The notes: generated by a model not told the origin, from the sequence alone. A stretch of DNA of 64,000 nt from Xylona heveae TC161 (GCF_001619985.1 NW_017264202.1:310001-374000), one strand, 5' to 3'. Shown: positions 47,287 to 58,708, numbered from the stretch's first letter. A program made the numbers and translations.

Positions 47287-47878
47287 TTTTGGTGTGTTGT
47301 GGTTTTGCCGGTCTTGAGTATGATGATATATAGATTGAAAAAAGAAGATGTACTCAAGAGTGCAATTGAAGCTGTAGTAAGCTGTGGAGAGAAAGTGTTT
47401 GTAGTCTTGACAAAAGACTGAGGGGTGTTGTATCCGGGAACTTTTTTCTGGGAAGGTTTTCTGCTCGGCGATCGGAGGTTTGGCGGAGAACCTCCGAGGC
47501 TTGTTCCTGGCAACCTTGGGGGAGCGAGGTAACCAGGCGCCGTCAAAAGACAACATAGAGTCATTGGAATCGTTTCTCTAGTAAAATAGCTTATTGTGTT
47601 TTTATTGTGTCTGATACTATAGACTATTGTTTATATCCATATAAAGATTTTGCAGCATTTGTTCAATGAGTCTCCTAGCAGAGCTTGTGAGATCAGGCAG
47701 TTACGGTATGAAGAGAGAATGCATCTGCTAGTTGGATATATGAGAAGAATCAAATGTTTGACTGCTCTTGTGCATGTTGAGAGATGAAGTTGAAGACCCA
47801 CTATTCCGTTTTGCATTTGAAGTCAAGACCAAAACACCCGGCGCCAAACCAAACAAAAAAAAAACCAATATGTAGCAC
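47287..47878. other. spacer YAR1 promoter / WW gene 3' end
   Basis: 592 bp. The left half should hold the YAR1 promoter, the right half the 3' flank of the WW-domain gene with an A-run near 47857. No gene seen. Confidence 0.5.
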
Positions 47879-48757
47879 CTAATCAAGTAACCATGCTCGC
47901 CGCTTTTCTTCCTTGCGTTGGCGGCGTTTCTCTTTAAATTCCTTGAGCTCTTTCTTGCTCAGCTTCTTTTGCGCCCGCTCGGCCCGGAGACTACGTCCAT
48001 CATGGCTGTTAGCGGCAGCATCGACGTCAAAATAGGCGGACATTTGCCGGTAGCTCTTATTGGCATCGCTGAAGCGGTCTGGCGTCAGGTTCTGGTCTTG
48101 CCATTTACCCGTAAACCGATTGAACGTGCCGGTAGAAACATAAGCATCCGACGGGTCTGCAGCTGGATGAGCACCATATCCTGCTGCGCTCTCCTCTTCG
48201 GCGGGCTCGTACACCTTTGCGTAAGGCGCAGTCGGGTCGTAATCACCGTGTATCGCGGGATTATAGCCACCGTAGGGACGAGCTTGCGCCTCCTCCTCCT
48301 CCTCGTCGTCCTGCTGTTCCTCGGTCGATTGCTCTTCTCCACCTATTCTCTCATGGTTCCCGAGTCCTCGGCCAGCTGAGGTGCTTTGCGCGTCTGGAAC
48401 TCGCGGATTTTCCCATTGCGAAACACCAGTGAAGCGATTGTAAAAGTAGTACGCTTGAGCATTTTCATCCCAGAGGGGCTGCCATCCATCATCTTGTACC
48501 TCGCTGGGTGGAGCCTCATCTGGCAGCGGTGGGGGCAGCGCCTCGTCGGGTAAAGGTGGTGCGTCTTCCTGAGAGTTGTCTGATGCCTCCTTGTCCGCTG
48601 ATTGAGATTCCGTTTCTGTATCGCGTTTTTCTTCCTCTTGCTTCTCCACTTCCTCTTCCTCGCCCTTCAGGTCTTGATCTTCTTTCTTCTCTGACTCATC
48701 CAATCTTTGTGCAACCGAGTCAGTCTGCTCGGGCGAGTTGGATCGTTCAGATGCCAT
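47879..48757 (-). CDS. WW-domain protein
   Basis: An intronless frame of 292 residues. The first 85 residues are Glu/Lys/Ser-rich and then proline-rich (PPLPDEALPPPLPDEAPP). A single WW domain follows (about 90-120: GWQPLWDENAQAYYFYNRFTG, then SQWENP) with both signature tryptophans and the closing proline. Beyond it is an acidic stretch, a tyrosine/glycine block (YGGYNPAIHGDYDPTAPYAK), then GTFNRFTGKWQ and a strongly basic coiled-coil-like end (KKLSKKELKEFKEKRRQRKE). The type resembles fungal relatives of spliceosome-associated WW proteins: the DYDPTAPYA and FNRFTG blocks and the basic tail fit, but I cannot name an orthologue. Probably nuclear. Confidence 0.85.
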   Translation of the reverse strand: MASERSNSPEQTDSVAQRLDESEKKEDQDLKGEEEEVEKQEEEKRDTETESQSADKEASDNSQEDAPPLPDEALPPPLPDEAPPSEVQDDGWQPLWDENAQAYYFYNRFTGVSQWENPRVPDAQSTSAGRGLGNHERIGGEEQSTEEQQDDEEEEEAQARPYGGYNPAIHGDYDPTAPYAKVYEPAEEESAAGYGAHPAADPSDAYVSTGTFNRFTGKWQDQNLTPDRFSDANKSYRQMSAYFDVDAAANSHDGRSLRAERAQKKLSKKELKEFKEKRRQRKEEKRRAWLLD

Positions 48758-49589
48758 GCTAGCAGAGCCTGCGGGTGAGTCTTCCGCAGCTATGGTAAAA
48801 CTTTGTCGGTGGCTAGCTAGTTAACCTGCTGTGCTCGAGGTTCAGCTGATACAGCTATTGACACAGACAGATGTCTGCAATCCATTCGACGAAAGGTCAA
48901 TATTTCCGAGCTCGAGTTCTCTTGAACAGCCAAGCAGTGATCTTAACGTTTCGTTACCCGGTCCATGTCCGTATTCAGTAACATAAGCGAAACAGTCGTC
49001 ATTTCCAATTGAAGCTTCACCTTCCACAGCTACCATTGCTACGTAGGTGAATCTAATCTCACGAAATGCAAATACTGTTGAATAGAGGAGCTTACGATAT
49101 TTAAGAGAGCTTTTCATTGATCTACGCTGAGCCTGTGTGGCGGCACTTACTGGATCTTCTGCCGTGTCTTTAACAGGAGTCGACTGCGCGGACGAGCAAT
49201 GACTTTGGCTTGCTGGATACTATTACGATAAGATGATGACGTTGACCTGACTGATGCTAGGCGATCATTATCAAATACTCTTATGAAAAATGATGACTGA
49301 ATCTCTTGAAATCTGTTATGGCAATAGGGCGGCTCACATTTGGCTGGCTTACCGCTTTGCATGGTTGGTCGTGTGTGTGAAACAGATTGCCTCGGCATGG
49401 CCGAAATAGTTAGCAAATGGAATTGGCAGTGAAATGCCGGTCAAGCAGGGCGATGATGACAGAGGAAGGCTAGGTTTGAGACGTGGATCAGAGTACGTCC
49501 CTACGAGTGTATGATTGGCGGTAAATGAAGCAATGACCACAATCATGCCAGAGAAACAAGATCTTGACCCACCTGTACTTCATCATTGT

Positions 49590-49632
49590 CCCCTGCCCCT
49601 CCCCTGCTTGTTGTTCAATCCTGCTTGCCCCT
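49590..49632 (+). promoter_or_regulatory. cluster of four CCCCT stress-response elements
   Basis: CCCCT occurs at 49590-49594, 49596-49600, 49601-49605 and 49628-49632, about 150-190 bp before the small-protein start. CCCCT is the core site of Msn2/4-type C2H2 regulators. Clustering of four in 43 bp suggests stress induction; binding is inferred. Confidence 0.6.
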
Positions 49633-49670
49633 CCAAGCCTCTCCCCGCCGTGCGCTCGACGATACAAAGG

Positions 49671-49680
49671 TATATATAAT
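49671..49680 (+). promoter_or_regulatory. TATA box
   Basis: TATATATAAT lies 103 bp before the ATG of the small hydrophilic protein and downstream of the CCCCT cluster, as expected for a strongly inducible TATA-type promoter. Confidence 0.6.
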
Positions 49681-49782
49681 CCTTGAACGGACCCCTATTT
49701 CTACACATCTCTCTTGCTTTAATTCTTCATCACATTCTTCAAATTTTCAGAAAGCCCATCTCAAAAACATCCTACAATCAAC

Positions 49783-50113
49783 ATGGGTGAATTCGGAAAC
49801 GATCTCGTTCAGGCCGGCGAGTCCGAGCTCAACCAGCAATTGGGAGACAACAGCAACAACAACCAGAAGTCCAACGCTGGCGGCAACCAGGGTGGACAAG
49901 ACAGTGCTGGCGAGCAGTTTGTCGAGAGAGGTGCGTATTTAACGTTTGGAGATGCTTTACCTTTTTATATTGTACTGCTTCAAGAATGCTAATGTCATGA
50001 CAGGTCTCGGCCAGTTTGAGCAAAAGGAGGGGCTTCCCGACAATGCCCAGTTCAACAAGGAGATTACGGAGCAGGGCGACCAATTCGCTCAGAGAGAGGA
50101 GAAGCAATGGTAA
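49783..50113 (+). CDS. small hydrophilic (hydrophilin-like) protein
   Basis: Exons are 49783-49930 and 50004-50113, giving 85 residues. The 73-nt intron splits a Gly codon and joins in phase. The protein is almost devoid of hydrophobic stretches and rich in Gly, Gln, Asn and Glu. It starts MGEFGNDLVQAGESELNQQ, has a central NNNQKSNAGGNQGGQD, and ends with QGDQFAQREEKQW. It should be unfolded and highly soluble, which fits the hydrophilin/LEA-like class of stress proteins, but I know no precise family. The promoter has four CCCCT sites and a TATA box, which supports stress or starvation induction. Small size and a clean splice make a real gene likely. Function is inferred from composition only. 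Confidence 0.78.
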
Positions 50114-50955
50114 TCTGCGCGCCAAAGGAGCGAGAAATTTTCGACGAGAGAACTCCCGGGTCAGAATCAATGTCTGGGAAACAGAGAGACTTCAATAATG
50201 CCTTGCGTTTTGCCAAGTGAGGCTGCCAAATGGGCGAGCCTCTGATGATATCGCTTTACTGTTGAGCATATTTAATACAACGATACAATTTCTTGATGAT
50301 GAACAGTCGCATTACACGTGGATGATGCCTTGAAAATGACTGGAACTGTTCTGCTATGCAGTGACAAGAGAACCAAATCTCAACAGAGACTGGTACCGAG
50401 ATTGTTTGGCCGGGAGCGACACGGATAACGGCCCTCAGACCCTTAGCGAAAGCTTGTCGAAGCTTGGCCACCAGGAGTCGCGTGCAGGAGCTGCATTATT
50501 GAGGCTCAACGAGGTAGATAAAGTAATTGTTATGAGCAAAAGGGTTAAAATATTCAAGATTGGTTACACGATGCTGCACGTGTCATCTGCTTGGCTCTCG
50601 AACGCTTTTGACAACATTATTCTACAGTGGAAACCACACAGCATCGCAAACAACAATAACTCCGATTGGGTCATTATTGCGGATCACGGAGGAATTGACA
50701 ACGCCGAAATAGTGCACGGATCATGCCTTTGCCAAGAGATGAGAATTGCGCCAGTCATGTTTAGTCCCTGAGTCACCCGAATTTACACGTAACTTATACG
50801 AGGGTACTCGGAAGTAATACGGCCATCGGCCATAACGTGCGAGTATAAATGGGGACGAGATCTCCGCCATTGAAAATGGGTTTGATTTGGGAAGGTGTAG
50901 TAGAATCGGACTCAATCTAATACATTCTTCCAAGACGAAGAGGAAGACTTGAAAG
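50114..50955. other. spacer upstream of first dehydrogenase
   Basis: 842 bp with no convincing gene. An open frame ending at 50771 has no usable conserved content. The right end is the promoter of the SDR at 50956. Confidence 0.5.
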
Positions 50956-51857
50956 ATGGTTGATATCTCGGACGCCCCGCCTGCGTATCCCACGCTCGCT
51001 GGCAAGACTGCGATTGTTACCGGTGGCTCTCGTGGCCTGGGTGCCGGCATTGCATATGAGCTGGCTCGACGAGGTGCAAGGGTACGTTGAGTTTTGTGTA
51101 TACCTTTGAAAAGAAAAAAAAAAATCCCGACATTCTGGATTCGAAATGGGGACAATTGTGCTCACATGACTGTGTGCCCCATCTTCAGGTCATCATCAAC
51201 TACACGAGCTCTAGCAGTGAAAAGCTGGTCGACGAGCTCATCTTGAAGATTGCTGCATTAAAAAATGGCTCTTCTGGCGTCAAAGTCCAAGCGGACATAT
51301 CGTCGCTCGAGGCCCCGGCCAAGGTTATCGCGGCTACTGTCAGCGAATCACACCCTCACATTGACATTCTGGTCAATAATGCTGGCACGGAAGTCGTTCG
51401 ACCTCTCGGAGAAATTACCGCGGAGGATTACTCAAAGGCCTTTGATCTCAATGTGCGAGGCACCATCATGATGACACAGGCGATTTTGCCTCATCTTCGT
51501 GCACCTGGCCGCATTATCAATATCAGTACCATCGGCTCAAGGGCAGGGTTTCCCGGTGTTTCGCTGTACGCGTCGTCAAAGGCCGCCATTGAAGGCCTGA
51601 CTCGTTGCTGGGCACACGAACTGGGCGACCAAGGTCACACTGTCAATACGGTGAACCCGGGCCCAGTACGAACCGAGTTGCTCGCTCGGACCGTACCCGA
51701 AGAGGCGATTCAACTAACAAAGGCCCTGACAGCCGTCGGCCACCGTCTTGGAGTTCCAGACGACATTGCGCAGATTGTTGGTTTCCTTGCCGAAGAGGGA
51801 AGCCGCTGGATTACAGCACAGAGTATATCAGCGTCCGGTGGATTCGCTCAGTATTAG
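50956..51857 (+). CDS. short-chain dehydrogenase/reductase
   Basis: Exons are 50956-51081 and 51189-51857 (107-nt intron), giving 264 residues, the classical SDR length. The NAD(P)-binding motif TGGSRGLG (22-29) follows beta-strand 1. NNAG stands at 105-108, the active-site Ser is most likely Ser155 in IINISTIGS, and YASSK gives Tyr169 and Lys173. The C-terminus ITAQSISASGGFAQY matches the usual GQxxxxxGG end of the FabG-like subgroup. INYTSSSSEKLVDE after strand 2, with no Asp at its end, suggests NADP rather than NAD. Substrate unknown. It resembles fungal versicolorin/tetrahydroxynaphthalene-reductase-like and FabG-like enzymes. A second SDR follows on the same strand. Confidence 0.92.
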
Positions 51858-52699
51858 TATCTGTCTCCATAGGCAATTGAGAGCGGAACAAAAGTTGCTC
51901 GGGGGTTGTGGTTGATGCAACCTTTCAAGTTATAAGAACATTATAAATGCAGACATTTTCAGAACCATATAATGGCTTACGATAGCTGAGTGCCAATTTT
52001 GATCCATGGCTGATTTTGTGTAGCCAACTTTTCCGGTGAAAAAGCTCCACTCATTACGACGACTTGTCAGAAATAAAGTTCAAATTCACCATTTTCTTAC
52101 AATGCAGTGGTTTTTGTTTCCATGTGGGTCAGCCACGGCCGTTTCTGAGAAGGCTGTGCTCTGCCACTCGGGACGCCCGACAACCCGAGCGGGCGGAGCG
52201 GCCGAGGGGCTAGTGTGGAGAAAGTTTAGTCCGCCATCCGAACCCCACAAAACTCCGCGGCCGCATTATCCGCCAGGCCGCCCATGGTAACTCTCCGATG
52301 GCTGAGCTTGAATGGAGTTCTCTTCCTCCACGCCAACGCTTGTTACAAGGTTAAATTTGACATTTTCCATTCTCTCGGCTTGAAATGTGCGGCCGCAGAA
52401 AGTTTGACGACCCTTTTCACGAATCGTCTCAGGGTCCTCGGAGGATTATCATATCCAACATGACAGGCACCGTGCCTGACCCATTATGGATTGTATGGTG
52501 ATGTAATTGAGCACTTAGTCTGACTTGCGAAGAGAAATCAATATATATTTGGCTTGATCCAATGCATTTGGTATCGCCTTGTGAACATCCTCAACAGTCT
52601 TACTGGCAATCATTGTACGAATTGACTTCTGTGCTTGTTTATTCCCTTCACTTCAATTCAGCATCCTACACTCCAGAATATAGAAAAACCTGCGTGGAA
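51858..52699. promoter_or_regulatory. spacer and promoter of second dehydrogenase
   Basis: 842 bp. The middle (52130-52280) is unusually GC-rich with several CGG/CCG triplets in both orientations, as used by zinc-cluster regulators, and one AGGGG. A short inverted repeat AGGCAC-C-GTGCCT lies near 52468. No gene seen. Confidence 0.45.
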
Positions 52700-54712
52700 A
52701 TGGCAACCAAGTTCCGTGGCGAGTATACCACTGGCAAGGAGGTCGTGGAGGCCTTCAAGGACAGAGTTGCTGGCAAGACGAGTAAGTTTTACTCTTGCTT
52801 TACATTGCATTCGAAGCCCCTTGTCCCCGATCGTCTCTCTTCGACCGGTTCAAAAATCCAAACCGAAGCCATAATACTACCGCACTCTGTCCTTACATAG
52901 AACTAACATTCCAGTCATCATCACCGGCCCCAGTGCAGGTGGAGTGGGATCTGAAACCGCCTTGTCCCTCGCTCTCGGCCACCCGCGCCAACTCATCCTG
53001 ACCGGCCGCGACGCATCCAAGATTACTCCCGTCATTGCATCCATTCAAGAAATCGACTCGAGCATCGACGCGCAGTTTGTCCAGCTCGATCTCGGCAGCC
53101 AGGCATCTGTCCGCGCCGCGGCCGCGACGATCCGCAAACTCGTCGGGGGCCATACCATTGACATTCTCATCAACAATGCCGGCGTCATGGCGCCGCCGTA
53201 TGGTCTCACTGAAGATGGCATCGAGCGCCAGTTTGCAACAAACCATATTGGCCATTTCCTCTTGACCAATCTGCTCATGGACAAGATTTTGCATAGGGGC
53301 GCGAGGGTGGTCAATTTGGCGAGCATTGGACATGTTTTTGCAGAAGCAAATTATGATGATCTTACGTATAAGGTATGCATGTATATTTCCTTATGTATTT
53401 ATGTTTATGTTTATGTTTATTTTATTTTTTCAATTTGTCATTTTCATATATATATATACACCCACATGCACACACATATATATTGCCGTTGGATAATGGT
53501 ACATCTGAAGCATTCGCATACTAACACTTCGAATAGAATGGCGAAACGTATGATCCCTGGGTCGCATACTCGCATTCCAAATCGGCGAATATGCTCTTCA
53601 CCCTGTCGCTCAAAGAGAAACTTGGAGCGCGGGGGCTCTATGCCTTTTCTGTTCAGCCGGGATGTATGTTATTCAATCCATTTCCACCATTTTTTGCTTC
53701 ATCTTTTCTCAATTGCCTATTGTATTTTTCCCTGTCTCCTGTTCTCTTTTTCCCTTTTCCTGTTGTCTATTGTTTACTCTCTATTTCTCCATCGGTCGTC
53801 CATGTTTCAGCTTTCTTCTCGTCGTCTTTCTCTTGCAGCTTCCCTTCCACTCTTTCTTTTCTTTATTTTTATTTTTATTTTATTTTATTTTTATTTTCAA
53901 TATTTTTCTTTTCTCTGTTGCTTTTTTCTTTTCTTTTTTCTTTTCTCCATCAGTCGTTTATCCCCTTGGCCCTTTCCTTCACTTTCCATTTATGCTATAC
54001 ACAGCAGTGATCACCATATCAGCGTGACCGTTTACAAAGTCAACTGACCGTATCGACCGAATAGCCGTCGAATCCAACCTCATGCGCCACGTCACCGACG
54101 ACAACGACTCCCTCGCCTCCGCATGGAACCTTCTCAACAACGCCATCCGCGAGCACGGCGATCACCTCGGCCACCGCAAGACTGTCCAAGAAGGCTGCGC
54201 GACGAGTCTAGTCGCCGCCTTGGATCCTGCCTTGGAACGTAAGTTTTTTTGTTTTCCCCTGCGGGGCATCTGTGTTTCTTTGCAATGCCCTACGTGGTCT
54301 TTTATTGTTTCTTCATATCCTTGTCTTCTTGTCTCCCGTCTCTTTGATACCTTGTCCCTTGTCTCAGTCCATTGTCCCGTCCATTATATACAGTATACAG
54401 TATCCCCATTACCCAATTACCTCTATACCCCTGTACCCCCCTCGACCATCGAAGCTCGAAGCTCGAAGCTTGAAGGGAAACACCCCCCACCTACCCCCCC
54501 CACCCCACCCAACTGTTTTGAACGAAAACTACCTGTTGACTACACGGGTGACTAGCGACTAGTGACTAACGTACATAGAACACAACGGTGCATACCTCAA
54601 CCACGCAGCCATCGACCCCGTCCCACTGCGGCCGTGGGTGCGCGATGTTGCGCTGGCGGACAAATTGTGGAGTCTGAGTGAGGACTTGGTCGGGCAGAAG
54701 TTTAGCGTTTGA
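52700..54712 (+). CDS. short-chain dehydrogenase, retinol dehydrogenase-like
   Basis: Exons are 52700-52781, 52915-53372, 53537-53663, 54065-54238 and 54579-54712, giving 324 residues with consistent phases. The fold is an extended SDR of the WWOX/retinol-dehydrogenase type: IITGPSAGGVG (cofactor loop, with GPSAGGVG for the usual GxxxGIG), LTGRDASK after strand 2, LDLGSQASVR, NNAGVMAPP, FATNHIGHFLLT, VNLASIGH and the catalytic YSHSK. The C-terminal part has SVQPGSVESNLMRH, HNGAYLNHAAI and DKLWSLSEDLVG. Introns 3 (401 nt) and 4 (340 nt) are very long for this region and made of low-complexity T/C-rich sequence. The substrate is unknown; such fungal enzymes act on varied ketones and alcohols. 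Confidence 0.87.
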
Positions 54713-54924
54713 GTGAGGACTTGAAGATATGAGTGTCAAGACTGCTATCGTTTCAGGGGATGGAAGTGGGAGTGGGTGTAGGTGTGGGAGTGGGAGTGTA
54801 CATGTGCAATGCAAATTAGGACAAATATACGAGACAGCACATCAACCTAACTTAGGTAGGGGCAAGGAATCTAAAATATAAAGTATTAGGGAGAAAAAAT
54901 AGAATGTATATATGTGTTGTGTAT

Positions 54925-55017
54925 ATCTAATGTGTAATCTAATGTGTAATCTAATGTGAAGAGTAGAAAGCAGAAAGACAGAATGTTGAATGTTGAATGT
55001 TGAATGTTGAATGTTGG
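54925..55017. repeat. short tandem repeats (12-mer and 7-mer)
   Basis: Three copies of ATCTAATGTGTA (54925-54958) are followed by about five copies of AATGTTG (54982-55017). Confidence 0.85.
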
Positions 55018-55140
55018 ATGTAAAAGATATATACAATATAAATCCTCTGTCAGTCTGTGACTGCCCCTGCCCTGTCTCGTCAATTCTATACTATGCTCTT
55101 GACGGGGGTGACGCTCTCGACGCTCTATACGCTCTCTAGA

Positions 55141-55210
55141 CGACAACGAAGACAACGACGACAACGACGGCGAGAACAGCAACGACAGCAACGACAATAA
55201 CGACAACAAC
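55141..55210. repeat. degenerate (GACAAC)n repeat
   Basis: GACAACGA/CGACAACG-type units fill about 70 bp with changes to AGCAAC and AATAAC. Confidence 0.8.
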
Positions 55211-55452
55211 AAAAAGAGACAAATATGCTACAAGAAGCAATTAAAAAAAAAGGAGCAGTAGAATGCAGAGGATGTGATCTGGTCCCAAGTGACAGTCTTG
55301 TAAAGAGGGAAGAGAAAAAAGAAATGGGATATCAAAGTGGTGCTCAATGGAAGAAGAAGCATTAGAAAAAAGGGGAAAAAATATTAAAGAAAAGAAAAAA
55401 GGGACAATGACGCTTAATAACGATATCAGATGACAGATGACCTCGCATGATG

Positions 55453-55598
55453 AGACCAAACCAGGCTAAAAGATGGACAAACTAGTCACGAGTTTAAATA
55501 ATGAAACAACAAAGACGAGGCTCAAATGAAACAAACAAAACCAGGCTCAGATAAAACAAAAGCCAGGCTCGAATGAAACCAAACCAGGCTCGAAAATG
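55453..55598. repeat. degenerate CCAGGCTC-ATGAAAC repeat
   Basis: Five copies of a core (A/C)CAGGCT or CGAGGCT, the last four about 18-24 bp apart and mostly followed by CAAATGAAACAAA-like sequence. Confidence 0.75.
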
Positions 55599-55636
55599 AT
55601 GCCGAAGAATGGAATCAACCAATGAAGCAAGATAAA

Positions 55637-58600
55637 TCAAACAATGGAAATACCCAACGCGTTGAGCTGCGCGCTGCTTATCCCTTCGAATCCGCCTGCG
55701 CCGGCCACTGTAGCCACGTGTCTAGCCCCACCGGTACTGGGGATGCCGGGACCCGCACCAGCACCGCCACCAGCAATAGCACCAGCAGCGAGACCGGCGC
55801 CTGCACTGTAGCGCTTGTATCGCTGCTGCTGACGGTCGTGCTGCTTCTGCTCTTGCCGATGATGATGCATATGGAGATGAGGATGATGGTGATGCATATG
55901 GATATGAGGATGAAGATGGCCAAGACGAGACTTGACATTCTTATAAGGCATAGGTCGAGGGCCAGGCGACGTGCGTAGTTTGTGGATTGTTAGAGGAACG
56001 GGCGATAGAGAGGCGGTGACATGACCGGCATTGACAGCACCAGAAGGAGGACCAGGACGAGGGCCAGAGAAGACAGGACCAACGGCGGTAGAAACTTTTC
56101 CGTCGCGGCTTCGACGGCGTCTAGGCGATGGTGTCCTTGACAATGCTCGGACACTCCTGGGACGTCGGAATCGTTTGTCTCGCCGCACGTGTCCGACCGG
56201 AGACGTCGAGGTGGTGGCTAGTGGTCTAGGCCCGCCAACGACGACACGGCCGTTGTGAGTGTGGCCTGGTGCGGCTGCAGCTGGGGCTTCGGAGGCGGCC
56301 GTGTGGAGTGGTGGAGGAGTACTTGGTAAAACTACGGGGACAGGGACGGGGACGGGCACAGGCACTGCCACGGGGTTTTGCAGGGGCACTGGTTTCCTGT
56401 GGTGCGACTCATTATGTGTGGCGCGTGTGTGGTTTGAAACGGGCCCGGATGCTGATCTGTATACCGTCGATGATCCACCTACTGCGAGTGCAGCTGGGAG
56501 TGGAGACTCAGAGTAGTCTTCGGCTACTACCAGTGGGGTTGACGAGCACCGAGTAGGCGGCGTTGGTGGCAGAGGATGATTGAGGATGTTGAGTTTTCGA
56601 GGAGGAGGAACCACGATAATGGGCGTGGCGGGTGGAGTAGGGGAGGGAGAACGAGGAGCAGATGGAGCCATGGAAGCGTAAGGGTGCTGGATCGCGGCGA
56701 GGTATTGCCTTGCGTAAGATTCCTGTTGGTGTTGGCGGTATTGATTGTATTGATAAAGATGCTGCTGTGCGCATTGCTGGTATTGCTCCTGGTGTTGGTG
56801 ATGATGACGAGTATCTTGTAATGGATCGGAGACAAACGAAGCAGAAGTGGGAGGATGAGGAGAAGGAGTAGGAAGTCGTGCCTGCACCGAGGTCGAGACG
56901 TATTGCGGCTTCATCATATCATCTGACGCAATGCTGCTCGGGTTTGTGGTTGCAGCGTTATGCTCGTTCAATGGTGAGGAAGAATTGGATGATGATGACG
57001 AAGATGAAGAAGATACCGCTGTACTTCCGGTAACATTCGTTGTGCTGCCATTTCCGTTATTTGTCAATGTCGTTCCTGTAGCGGCTGACACGACAGTCCC
57101 GGCAGCTGAAGGCGCTCGAGTGGTAGCTGCTGCAATGTAGGCTGTGCATTTTGAGCATGCACACGCGGCACACGCAGTTGTGATATCGGTAGCGAGTGTG
57201 CCCTTTGAAGAAGGCGTTTCAGCCGTTGAGAGAGATGTGGCAAACGTGGCGGATGAAGAAGATGAATTTGAAGACAAAGAATATGTTGATGACGAGGTTG
57301 GTGACGCTTTGGATGCATAGACATATTTGACTGGACTGTCTCCAGCAGCGCGCGCTCGCGATGCAGGACGAGGCTCGGGTGGAGTATCTGTTTGAGTCGT
57401 CGCATTGGCTGTGGTATATTCGTAAATATACTTTGTTGCATGTGGACTAGCATGCGCCGCCGGAGGTTTCTGTGGAAGTAATATACGAGTGTGAGGAGTT
57501 TGGCTGCGACTAGGCTTTCCAATGACGCCTGTCCATGCTGAACCCCAACTGGGTGTTCGCTGTGAAGTGCTGCCCTGTCTTTGGGGGTGACTCTGCTTTG
57601 CCGGCTGCTGAAAGTGTACATGAGGTGGCAATGTTACTGCAGGAGCCTGCTCTGAGGCATTTCCAACTTCAAGGTCGTCGTCGTCCTCTTCTTCTGGCCA
57701 GGCACCGGCCATGGTCAATCCGCGCTCCAAATCTCTTTCCTCCTCCATGACAGGTTGCAGCCGTGGTACCGGCGACCCATGCACTTGCTGTTGTCCATGG
57801 TGGTACTGGACTGCATGCGGATACCCATGTACTGGGGCAGACTGGTACCCATGATATTCGTACTGATGAATCTGCTGCTGCTGCTCGGGGGATTCATGTT
57901 GAGATTTTGCCACTTCAGCATTGATGCTTGCGAATATCTCATCTTGTGTGAATGGTCCAGAGAGCATAGGACCCGTCGAAGGATCATATTTCGGGCGCCG
58001 CGGACCGGTGAGACCGAAAAAATGAGCGTCAAATGGTCGCTCGCTCACTTCAAGCGCGCAAAGAAGCGCCGACGATATCAGGCTAAGATACATGATTAGC
58101 TTCGAATTGTATAGAACAGGGTTGAAAACGACGACATGAAAGCCGATAGAATTGCATGTACTCACAATGCAATGCCAGATCCAATAACAACGAGCCGGTG
58201 CAGAGCACATGCTTTACCTGCAGCCCAAAAGTTGCGATTGCTCTTGGCTGCAAGACACATGGGCATCGTTGCAGCAACAATAATTTCTGCGACGGCCGTG
58301 GTGAGCCAGAGTGCTGTCACAAATCGAGCAATAATAAAGCATGCTGACTGGAGACCAGTTCGCTTTGGCTTCTTCTGGGAGAACTGGAATTCTTTCCGCC
58401 ATCGACCTGCGATCGTATGGAGAACAGCATAACACAGGGTGAGCGCGGACTAAGTATCATGTTGATTAGCATATTGCAAATAAACATTGACAATGCAAAT
58501 GGTTGGTGAAAATGAAACGTACTGGAAGAAGTAAAAGCAGTCCAGTTGCGCCAACGAGCGGCGCAACAGTTCCTGAGCTAAATAGATATCCTGCGACAGC

Positions 58601-58708
58601 TCCGCAGATGATCGAAATAATCATCAAGATATACAAGCAAGCACGTATCGTATGGAGTGTTTTGCGACCAGCTACTTTGCGTTTCGAAGAGCCTTCTTTA
58701 GGCGACAT
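55637..58708 (-). CDS. four-TM membrane protein with long His/Pro/Ser-rich tail
   Basis: Exons are 58708-58523, 58449-58166 and 58082-55637, giving 971 residues with consistent phases. After a basic N-terminus (SPKEGSSKRKVAGRK) come four membrane helices within about 200 residues (IRACLYILMIISIICGAVAG, LVGATGLLLLLPVSALTLCY, IIARFVTALWLTTAVAEIIV, VVIGSGIALFLISSALLCAL), a layout like MARVEL-type proteins. The remaining roughly 760 residues are low-complexity: Gln/His, then Ser/Thr, then Pro-rich, with SRTPSPRRRRSRD, and a histidine cluster near 872-897 (HLHPHIHMHHHHPHLHMHHH). A Gly/Ala block ends the protein. The tail should be cytosolic and disordered. I know no named orthologue. Its promoter faces the 3' end of the CorA-like gene. 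Confidence 0.82.

Larger units (their letters stand above)
48758..49782. other. divergent spacer WW gene / small hydrophilic protein
   Basis: 1,025 bp between head-to-head genes. Frames at 48842-49416 have no support. The right end carries stress-type promoter motifs listed separately. Confidence 0.55.
54713..55636. other. convergent spacer rich in simple repeats
   Basis: The 924 bp between two converging genes hold at least four separate tandem or degenerate repeats (listed) and no gene. Confidence 0.65.

Noticed and set aside
50361-50771. 136-codon frame between small protein and SDR
   Set aside because: It has no ATG at the start of the frame, no family motif and no spliced partner.
50956-54712. 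Secondary-metabolite cluster around the two SDRs
   Set aside because: No polyketide synthase, peptide synthetase, terpene cyclase, P450 or transporter lies beside them.
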